Below, piece by piece: positions 55,161 through 64,000 of a stretch of DNA of 64,000 nucleotides. Source of the stretch: Micropterix aruncella (taxonomy: Eukaryota; Arthropoda; Insecta; Lepidoptera; Micropterigidae); NCBI GenBank assembly GCA_944548615.1, contig OX155964.1:20068653-20132652 (forward strand), written 5' to 3'. The translations under genes and the position numbers were made by a program. A model generated the notes under the pieces. That model did not search any database and was not told where the DNA came from. It saw nothing but the letters and a program-made list of their open reading frames with translations. Positions within the stretch are counted from its first letter, which is position 1, and every line of letters starts with the position of its first letter.

Positions 55161-55659
55161 AATAATTTAGAGACTAATCGTATTAACAAAAAAATGCTGC
55201 TTTCTTCATTGTGTTTACTTTTTGAAAGAATAATATATCCGTTTGAGTAGGTATCACAACCAGGATGATGAAGAAGTAAGTAGATATGAAATATCAATAA
55301 CCCTGATGACTGCTAGTTGCGTTTGACTGATAGGATAAAGTATATCTATAACTTTTTTTTATTTTGCGTCACCGTTGACCCGTATTTTTAATAATACCTA
55401 TTGGGATTTTTAGTGGGATGTTTGGTGAGCGTGCGAGCAGCTGGAGGCACGATAACGATGGCTGAAATCGCACAATATTACATACAAGGAAAAACCAATT
55501 TCGCGACGCGATGCGCCGTTGGTGGCTACTAACAACTGTTGCCAACCTTGTTATGGGTTTTACGCATTAAACTTGACACCTAACCTCAAAGAGCGCCAAG
55601 TGATTAGTTATTGCAGTTGTAAGAAGTCGCTTGGACTTGTATAGTGCGCGCAAGATGAG
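55161..55659. other. Unassigned stretch
   Basis: Nothing recognised. Confidence 0.4.
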
Positions 55660-55663
55660 TTGT

Positions 55664-56211
55664 GTTAGGTTTACACTGGCTTATTACTCGTCGCTTAGTA
55701 CTTGTCACTTAGTAGTACTTATCACTAACCTGCTTAGTGATCGCCTCAATTAACCGATTTGGTATTAGCAGAAAGGTATTAGTGGCACGACCTCCGTTCG
55801 AAACAGAACACCACCGGCGCCCTATTTTTCATAGGATATAAATTCTTGAATGCATTTTTCAGTTGTTTCGGAATTCCACCTTTCTGCAGTCATAATCACA
55901 AAATAAACTTAACAAATTTCATGTAAACAGAGAAACGCTTGTGTTCACTTGTCATTTCATCTTGTCTCAACCCTCGCCGCGGCTGTTCACACGAGTCAGC
56001 AAGCGACAAGTGCTTAGTAGTGTGTGATGGGGGAAGTCACTTGTCGCTTAGTAAATAGGATCAGTTTCTATTCACTAGTACCGGCAGTTTCACTAATACT
56101 AAGCTCTAATACTAAGCGCTAACATACTTAATCAGAATGTTTACACGCAAGGAACTAGTGTAAGTGACAAGTACTTGTCATTAGCTACTAAGCCCGTGTA
56201 ACCTAGCATTG
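55664..56211. mobile_element. TIR element with clustered CTTAGTA words
   Basis: The left end AGGTTTACACTGGCTTA faces the inverse TAAGCCCGTGTAACCT, with TA on both outer sides. Both subterminal regions carry many CTTAGTA / ACTTGTCACTTAG words in both orientations (55690-55740, 56010-56190). There is no coding region in 548 b. Confidence 0.6.
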
Positions 56212-56499
56212 ATTTTTGGTCATTCGTTGTATTTTTTATTATTCATTCCGGAAAATATCAGGGAGGCCCTCGTATTAGCCATATCTATTTCGACATACCT
56301 CGTATTATTATAAACTGATATTTTTTCAGGCCCATGCTTATTTCGGATTCTGCCAATCCTTTTTCAGCGACCAAGGAATTTTTGCTTACTTATATTACAT
56401 TGATTATTCACTCAATATTAAATAATGGCATACTTGTAGTCGAAAGTAATACAATCCCGTATGATAGAAGCTCCCATGGCCTTTTATAAGAAACGTTAG

Positions 56500-56895
56500 A
56501 ATAATTTAAGGCTCGGATACGCACCAAAATCGATGCACTGGATATGTGGTATTGACGTAAAATGCTAGGAATCCCATGGTCAGCACGCCGCACCAACAAA
56601 TCTGTCCTGGAAGAACTCGGTATCCAAGTGAGGCTCTCCACCGTATGCCTAAGAAGGGTCCTGCAGTTCTTCGGTGATGTTGCCAGGAGAAACCCAGAAA
56701 ATCTGGAGAAAATGCTCTCCAGGTGTCAAGTGGAGGGATGTAGAAGCAGAGGCAGATCACCGGCCAGATGGAACGACCTCATCAAAGAAGTTACAAAAGG
56801 GTCAATACAATCTGCGACCCGCCATGCAGAAGACAGGTCGATGTGGAGGAGCTTCGTAGGCAAACTGTTGTCTAGTGGCCACTATCCTCAGTAAT
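56500..56895 (+). pseudogene. RTE-type LINE, ORF2 C-terminal fragment
   Basis: The plus-strand translation from about 56515 reads ARIRTKIDALDMWY, an in-frame TGA where a Trp codon is usual, then RKMLGIPWSARRTNKSVLEE, FFGDVARRNPENLEKML, GRSPARWNDLI and RHAEDRSMWRSFV to a stop at 56892-56894. This is the C-terminal tail of the endonuclease-reverse transcriptase of RTE-like elements. The upstream RT is absent. Confidence 0.8.
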
Positions 56896-57470
56896 GAGGA
56901 AACGATGGATAAGAGAGTATAATTTAATATGCTAGAAAAAGATTGATTTCTGGTTGAAACATGACGCCTGGCAATATATCCACAAACTAATATACCTAGA
57001 CACTTTCCAACATTAAATGTTATCCTTGACAATTCTTATTATTTTCGTTGACTTTTTTATTACTATTACTTATTTATTAATTTTGGTTATACGATTATTT
57101 ATTTTATGTAGGTATTCTATTTTAAATATTTACTATTGTGATAATTGGCTAGTGATTATTACTTATAATTTGTAATGGTGACGGTAATATATATTTCTTT
57201 TTTCTTCTTTTTTAAATCACCGAATATATGTGAACATAAAACTAGAGAGCTCGCTGCTTTGGAACAAGTCCTGGCACTTAGCTCGGCAGCAGTAGTACAT
57301 ACATGCTAATGCTCATATTTGCCGTGTTCAATTTTAATTTTAATTTTAATAATATAAATAATTATTTATTGATATGAATATTAGTAATACATATGTTTTG
57401 TCAATACCTTGTTAAATTAATTTAATAAATAAATATTGCAGGACGACTACTATAATACGTATTATACAGC
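56896..57470. other. Unassigned AT-rich stretch, may include the LINE 3' UTR
   Basis: (TTTAAT)n-like sequence lies near 57330-57365. No gene seen. Confidence 0.4.
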
Positions 57471-57477
57471 GAGTTTC

Positions 57478-57920
57478 ATAACTAAACCGACAGACTAGGT
57501 GGAGATAGCTTTAGTCAAGATTTGTTCAAGCATGTGCCAAGCATGTGAAGACAAAAATTGTGTTCAGCAAAATGTCATAGTTTTGAAGGAAAAAATTGAG
57601 ATTTTTTTGTCCTTGAAACTCTTTTGAGGGAAAAAAATATTACTAATACGGATTTTTCTTTACATTTATATTTTTCTTTGTTGAAAAGGTAATTGCGGAT
57701 AGTGTAACTACTACAAATAAGTTACCAATAAAAGGATTTTAATAAACTCAAAGAGTCAAATAATGACGCAAGGCGGCGATTTTTCATATTTTTCGAAAAT
57801 GTAGTATAACTCGAAAGCTATTACATTTTGCTGAACACATGCTTCGTAATATAGATAGATCTTGACAAAAGGTATCACGACTTAAAGTCTGTCAGTCCCG
57901 TTCTGAGACTCGACTGTATA
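57478..57920. mobile_element. Possible inverted-repeat element
   Basis: TGTTCAGCAAAATGTCATAG (57560) faces CTATTACATTTTGCTGAACA (57818), and TTTAGTCAAGATTTGT faces ATCTTGACAAAAGG. The interior is AT-rich. The ends are not sharply defined. Confidence 0.45.
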
Positions 57921-59209
57921 CATAGTTGCCAGCAGTCCGTCATAGCTCATTTTTTTCCATTTTGACTTAAATATATAGATGTACTCAAAAAAAGGGTGTA
58001 CCTTTATTCAGCAAATCGACATTATTGTGCTTCTAAAAACTATCACATGGTGACGCAAATAACGTTTTGAATTTGGGCATTTATCTTGACGGCAATCTGT
58101 CACTTGTCAGTTTTAAGAAAAACACTTTCAATTTAAAACAATCATAAATATTCTAAAAAAAGTCTGTTTTAAAACCCTTCATATTATTTTCTGAGTTCTA
58201 TAAGTTTACCAATTTAATATTCAACTTTCGTTTTTTTTTAATTCTTATATAAGTCCACCCCAGAACGGGCTAGTCCCAGTTGGGCGACAGAATCAAATAA
58301 GCAAAATGTTAAGGTTTTGCCATTCGGTTCCTGTTAGTTTTGTTAGAAAAATCAAGGTTTATTAGTAATTAATTCTCAAATAAAATTATTAAATAAACAC
58401 CAAATAGTGAGTAATAAATAATGCTATCTCAATATATTTGTTTTAACAGAACAATTAATATCTTTATTTTATAATCATAGGGATAAAGAATAACTTTCGT
58501 ATAATCTCATTTAAAATATTCAATATACGATTTTTCACTGAATGGTTTTTATATTACAAAACGACACAATCGTCATACAGTCTCGAAAAAAAATAAGAAA
58601 AAACATGATTTTTAAAAATTTCAAATGACACAAGTACATTTTGTCGTTGTCAAATAATGTAATTAACTCAGTATTTCCTACTAAGTATTTCCTAAATTCG
58701 AACAGCTTAAAACCCTTCCTACGTATTTCCTAAATTTAAACAGCTGGAGGACATAAAATTAAAAAAAAACATCAAGGAGATGCTGATAGGCCACCCTTTC
58801 TATAATCTGGGCGAATTTGAGGGCCATGATTTTTCAAATATTGTGCTTATTTAAATTACTTAAAATAGTAGAGCCTTATTGTCTGATTATTTTATATGGT
58901 CTTATATCTGCACTTTTAGTTTAAAATGCATAACGTAGATTTAATTTGATTATTTAACATTTTACTGACAATTTGAATATTACGATGAATATTTTTACTA
59001 CGTATCTTTTCGAATTACTAACTACTTCAAATATTAGGCTTCTATTTCGATTATTTATATTTATAGTTTGACAATCTAGTAGTTAATTCTTGACTACCTA
59101 TGTATGTTCAGTAAAGAGTAGTAACGAAACTTACTACCTAACCCAATTATGTTGACACTTCCAAGAGCGGTCTTTAGCCGTCAATTGGACACGACGAAAA
59201 TATAATGTA
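57921..59209. other. 1.3-kb AT-rich stretch without a gene
   Basis: Two near-identical words ACTNNGTATTTCCTAAATT (58680 and 58720). Nothing coding recognised. Confidence 0.4.
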
Positions 59210-59404
59210 ATGTACTCTTTCATAAGAATGAATACGATTTTTAACGATCTTGAATTTCTTTCAAAATCGAGGAGGAAAAAAAAATACGTAATGCGACATT
59301 TTCAATCGTCAATTTCTCGAAACTATGTGGTTTCGACTTATAACAGATTGCGTTTAAGGCAACAACTTATGCAGATGTACCAAGAAGTTTGGCGCGACCT
59401 GTAG
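59210..59404 (+). CDS. Unidentified 64-residue ORF
   Basis: ATG 59210 to TAG 59402-59404. The product is basic (an SRRKKKY run near residue 22) with an amphipathic C-terminus rich in Gln and Leu (LRLRQQLMQMYQEVW). AATAAA follows the stop almost at once (59407-59412). A CTTTAG acceptor-like site at 59172-59177 lies in an upstream extension that stays open back to a TGA at about 59144, so this could be a terminal exon. No family recognised; chance remains likely. Confidence 0.2.
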   Translation: MYSFIRMNTIFNDLEFLSKSRRKKKYVMRHFQSSISRNYVVSTYNRLRLRQQLMQMYQEVWRDL

Positions 59405-59759
59405 TGAATAAAGTTGTATTTTAAGGCATTGATCAGGCCACATAATAACTGCCTACCGCGGCAACACGCTTATTGCCGTAACGTCTAGATATTCATCGCT
59501 TACGTTTACTATGTCGGCGTTCGCAGAAAATCCGAGGCGCTCAGCGTCTCTGCTCTGCAATTCACAGGAAAACCAAATCCAAATATAGAGCCGCGGGTCA
59601 AAAGCACTGCTATTGTATAAATCTCAACTCCAATAACGGAGTCTTGCATTCAAGCATTTCCTTTTCCGTTGCGAATGTAATGCCATATTTGAAATAAAAA
59701 TATCGCTTGTGTGTTACCCTAATACTTTACCGGCAAGTAGCCAAGGACTGATTTCATAT

Positions 59760-60190
59760 AAAGCGGTTCGTTTTTCGGCTAAGGGCGGAGTTGGGAAAAG
59801 CGCCAACAGATGGAGTTAATATTTGATTAAAATGTATGGCGAAATTAAAATTTTTAATTAGTGTAGCTTGTATATGAGAAATTCCAACCATAATTTCCCA
59901 ATGTGGTTTTGGCCCAATAAGACATTTGGGTAAAAAGTCAAAGATTTCGAGATTGAAATGTGATTAATGCGCCCCCCCCCCCCTAGTGGAGCGATTTCAA
60001 CTTCGACCATTTTAACTCTTGCTATGACTAAATGACGCCTGGATGCCAAATTTCATCTCAATCGGATTAAGCGTTTGGGTGCTGTCGTGGAGGAATACAC
60101 ACACACACACCTATAGGCAGACAGACATGCTTCAATCTCAGAGGGGCTCAAAATGGATAATTCCGTCCGTTCACAATATTTTCCCTCCTC
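59760..60190 (+). repeat. Family C copy
   Basis: AACAGATGGAGTTAATATTT, AAAGATTTCGAGATTGAAAT, GGAGCGATTTCAACTTCG, CCAAATTTCATCTCAATCGG, GGTGCTGTCGTGGAGGAA, a CACACACACAC run and AAAATGGATAATTCCGTC in family order. Confidence 0.65.
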
Positions 60191-61534
60191 GTCGAAATCA
60201 GGCGCAAAGGTCAAAAATACAAACTTGTGACTTTTACCAATTGGCTAAGCGCCGAAATTCTCCGTTTTTTCTCAGTCCTGGCTAAGCCAAAGACTAAAGT
60301 CAGCAAAAGCGCAAGAGTCCGTACAGAGACGGCAAGGATCCTAAAAACAGCGTTAGGCCCCTACCTCTTTGCTCAGCCGCGTAATACGTTTGGGTGTTTT
60401 ATTTTTCGTAATTGAACAATAGGAGATGATGAAGAAAAACTTTGTTATTTATATATATTGTTGGAATAAATCCAAAAGATATAAATAATATGTAAGAATG
60501 TCCATGTTTGGCCAAATTTGTGTGCTGCTACAGTCGAACTCCAGGAAGTTATGTATTTCCTCGAGCTTGATCGAAACTTTCCTCAAATTTACCTAATACA
60601 GAGAAGTGCAGATTAGAACAGTCAATTTCGATTACACTTATACCTACTCTTTTCAAAATATTTTACTGATAAAATTAAAATAATTCGCGATATACGACGG
60701 TGCTTCTATGTATTTAAAATAACTTATAATTAACATAATTTGAAAGTAACACTGTTATAAATCAACATGTTTTAAAACTAATCCAATGTTTTAAAATTAT
60801 CAATTTTGTAGTTTTAATGCCGGTGAGGCGCGCTTTTAAAGAACTGATTATACACAGCATCATCATATTATATATTTCGACCGCCTTGACCTCTCCGCTG
60901 TCACATTTATGCATAATCAAATAAGATAGGTACCAAACTAAAAAAAAACACAAATTAAACAAAAGAAAAAATGTTTTAATAGCCGATTCACAAGAAGATA
61001 TGCAATTAAACGAAAATCTACAAAGCCATGAAAAGCCTTGGAGAGGACCAATTTAAAAAGATAATTATACATAATTTGGTAAGAAACCCAATTTATGGTA
61101 TAAGGGAGTTAAAAAATTGTGAGTTTATTTTCCATGTTGATGATTAATGAAATGTGTAAAGTTTTAAACATAATGGTATTATGATAGCTGACATTCTAAT
61201 TTTCATATAATTTATTATACATCTATTCATTTAAAAAAAAACTACGAAAGCATATTGCTGGATTGACAATAAAATATATATTTTTGATTATTCTACATAA
61301 AATTTGCATTTCTATTTTAATATATTATTCTCTCTGACTCTTAAATCACATTAGTATATTTTGATTATTTGTATGTAGGTAATATTGAATATAATATTAC
61401 AGCCATGACAACTATCACGATAGTTATGTTTTTAATAATTAATTTTTTAGCATTTAATTTTGTGACGCATCCAAGTGTAGGAATGCCTATCTACTGGAGT
61501 AGTTGATTGTATTGTAGTGGTTGTTAAATGTTAA
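60191..61534. other. 1.3-kb AT-rich stretch without a gene
   Basis: Short frames only (up to 66 codons). Nothing recognised. Confidence 0.4.
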
Positions 61535-61905
61535 CATTATGGCAACTGCTCTTGAAGCGACCAGTCGGCCACCCGATTCCGGGCAAAGGATGCCGTGGTC
61601 CGCGATAGATTCGGTTAACACCGTATCACCGCTTTATAAGGGAGAGGTCTGCGCAAGCGACTTCGATCCTGTAAGCAGTCAGGAGCTAGGAAATGGTAGT
61701 GACTACCAGCGAGGCTGCCCTCTGGTTACCGTTCCCGGTGCCTCGCCCTGAGGCGTTGGCCTCTGACGGGCAGGTGGCGTAGCTAGACTGTAAATTGTTT
61801 TTCGTCCCAAGTCTTCAGCGCTCACCTCACGGGAGACAGAACTATCGATATCGTAAAACTTCCTGAGGTGACGGGTTCGCCCGTGGTAGTTAACAGTGCT
61901 AGTTG
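61535..61905 (-). repeat. Family B right arm
   Basis: CACGGGAGACAGAACTATCG and GACGGGTTCGCCCGTGGTAG, then TTAACAGTGCTAG, as in the right ends of the copies at 2040 and 5816. The left part (GCTCTTGAAGCGACCAGTCG, CCGCGATAGATTCGGTTAAC) matches 6098-6190. Confidence 0.75.
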
Positions 61906-62893
61906 ATTGAAACAGCGAATGGATAACAAACTACTATAATAGGATAATGTATATCTTGGCGCCATCACAATCTGCTTGCTTTTCACAACGTGAAAACAAG
62001 CTGATAACAGATGCAGCAGTTTAATTTGATAGATAACGCGAAGACTCATGGTTAACAAATAAAAATAGTAACCGTGAAATTTATAAGCCAATTAAATAAG
62101 TCTTTTGATTCGCCGTGGCGTATAATTGTAAATTTATTTTAGATTTTATACGGTTAGCGGGTCAAGGCCAGTTTTGTAAAGTAAATAAAAAATGTAAATG
62201 TTGTTGTCGGAGGTGATAAAATCCAGTATCTATGCAGATTCACAAATTAAACTCGGACGTACTTTTCCACAACATAATTTATTTATTTATTTATCAAACA
62301 CAATAACTATAACGTTAATATTGATCATAACAGCTAGTAATAATAAGAAATTCACACCGCATAGAAATAAATATCATGAATGAACACACATCATATTTAT
62401 CCGCACTCACACAAATAATTCACAGCGTATGATTTAAAGCGATGTCACTTATTAATATTGGTGCGAGAGAACGGCCCTGCAAATAAATGGTGCGTACAAG
62501 CACGATTTTAATTATATATATTAATAACAAAGAAACTTACCTTTGCTGACAGGCTTGGATTGTCAGGTTTGGTTTAAATAAAAATATATATGATATGATC
62601 AGAAAATCTCTTCTCAGTGATAGAGAATAATAGTAGCATATAAAAATGGATAATATTCGAACTCCTTGAACTATAGGGCACTTAACATTTTCCCTAGCAT
62701 AATGATAATATGAAAATCTTCATATGGATTCCAGATGCATTCATCTCCAAGCGATCAGTCTAACAATCTAGTCGTACAATTGTGCATAACTCGAATGTTA
62801 TTGGAGTGCTTGGATTATCACAAACCCAAAAAAAACAGACTTTAGTAATTCCAATTAGCAGCCATATTGGAATATGCGTAGTATTGCGCTTTT
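61906..62893. other. Unassigned AT-rich stretch
   Basis: (TTTA)n at 62278-62300. Nothing coding recognised. Confidence 0.4.
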
Positions 62894-63265
62894 TGACACG
62901 GCTGCCCGACAAAAAAGGAGTGTAATGTGTTCAGGGTTCATCTAGGTTTGTTTTCCGTTTCTTTATTCCACCATAACTACTAAAAGCTTAAACGGATTTA
63001 GGAGTGTTTGGTATTGTTAGAATCGTTATGTCACCGCGAGTGTGCTTTAACTGTCCAAATATCAAGTAAGTAGATGTCTGCATATCTAAATGTCCAAATT
63101 TCAATTAATTAACATAAATATATCGTGTTCAGTGTCAAATGAAAGTTCTGATTGAGTACATTCCAGAAATATACATGTGTCTATATGGATATACATTATA
63201 CATAAACCATAAATATTTCTTATTCTTTCTTTCGTGTTTTTTATTCTTAGTAATATATTTACTTG
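62894..63265 (+). repeat. Family A copy
   Basis: TTTTTGACACGGCTGCCCGA terminus, GTGTTCAGGGTTCATCTA, TTTCCGTTTCTTTATTCC and ACTGTCCAAATATCAAGTAA to TAATATATTTACTTGT. Confidence 0.8.
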
Positions 63266-63489
63266 TCGAATTGTTAAACGAAGCAGGAGATGAAAGAGAC
63301 GGAGACTGATGGGCGATTCCAGGGACAGCTCGTGCAATAAAAATGATGTTTTTAAAATCATGTCGGACCTTGCACATTGCACATAACAAACATATTTCTG
63401 CTGTCACTTGTCGTCATATACTTTTTGATGAATTTATTCATTGTATAATTTAAAATATAATAGACAAAACTTTAACAAAAAAAAACCGA

Positions 63490-63860
63490 CTGCATTTTTT
63501 TTTACAGGTGCGGCAGCCATGTCAAGGTTATACTTAGAACGGACTATCATAATTGAATACGTATACTAATTTTTGTGTCTGTGCTGTTGACCGTTGAGGA
63601 GTTCCCTCGTTGCAAGCCAACCCTGGGTGCCGCAGTCCTGTCTTGCTGAAACTGAGAACGGGCTATCGTAATTGAATGCATATACAAAATTTCGCGTCTG
63701 TGCTGTTGACCGTTGAGGAGTCCCCTCGTTGGGAGCCAACCCAAGATGTAGAATCAGGTCATGCTTAGCATAAAAAAAATATTGTCATCGGAATTGAACC
63801 AACATGTAAATTTTCAACTTCATATTGTGATAATATTTGAGTAGTTCCCTCAATTCCTCA
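63490..63860. repeat. 119-bp tandem repeat, two clear units and a diverged third
   Basis: GAACGGACTATCATAATTGA (63537) and GAACGGGCTATCGTAATTGA (63656) are 119 b apart. Each unit contains GTCTGTGCTGTTGACCGTTG and AGGAGTnCCCTCGTTG. A weaker third unit begins near 63783 (ATCGGAATTGAACC). Confidence 0.75.
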
Positions 63861-64000
63861 TGGATCCGATCATCAGAACAGGATCTGAATAAAAATGGGA
63901 CCAATCTGTAAGTATATCCTATAAAATTAAAAAAGAATTTTCCAAATCGGTTCATAAATAACAGAGTTCTGAGGTAACATTAAATAAAAAATAATAAAAA

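Noticed and set aside
63490..63860. CRISPR-like array
   Set aside because: Two to three contiguous 119-b units, no spacer structure.

Overview
The window looks like animal nuclear DNA, most probably from a moth or butterfly. It is AT-rich and intron-dominated, has no bacterial-style gene packing, and is crowded with non-LTR retrotransposon remnants, foldback elements and MITEs. The lepidopteran assignment is an inference from the repeat types and gene style and was not tested by a search.

One cellular gene is clear. It is an ETS-family transcription factor on the minus strand, encoded by two coding exons 29.6 kb apart. Exon 1 (53028 down to 52097) carries a SAM/Pointed domain, an acidic-serine linker, an AT-hook and the first third of the ETS domain. 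It ends at a GT donor inside the ETS domain. Exon 2 (22449 down to 22227) follows a good acceptor and supplies the rest of the ETS domain, including the recognition helix, and the stop. The split Arg codon joins in frame and gives a 384-residue protein of the ESE/ELF3/EHF class. Upstream is a GC/CpG-rich promoter-like stretch, and a poly(A) signal lies about 100 b after the stop.

Nearly everything else is repeat-derived. 0-10 kb: one unit of a 120-bp repeat element, large GC-rich foldback elements, an AT-rich motif-dense block and a possible small exon of a secreted peptide (9.8-10.0 kb). 10-20 kb: a 5'-truncated LINE with recognisable reverse transcriptase, a PIF/Harbinger-like element with TTA duplication, a purine/pyrimidine-skewed stretch, and small RT debris. 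20-52 kb (mostly inside the ETS intron): hAT-like elements with 8-bp target duplications, piggyBac-like MITEs with TTAA or CTAA flanks, a hAT transposase pseudogene, foldback MITEs, a 120-bp array that stays open over 40-codon units, and a tandemly duplicated gene-like fragment (32.5-33.2 kb). 53.8-64 kb: more of the same families, an RTE-type LINE C-terminus and one unexplained 64-codon ORF.

The best evidence for element identity is nested insertions, where one element interrupts another and the host sequence can be followed across the break. No CRISPR array, operon, tRNA or rRNA was found. I see no convincing new multi-gene system. The points most worth a second look are the giant intron splitting the ETS domain, a Trp-to-Pro change at the start of that domain, the duplicated unidentified gene fragment, and the two small candidate exons.
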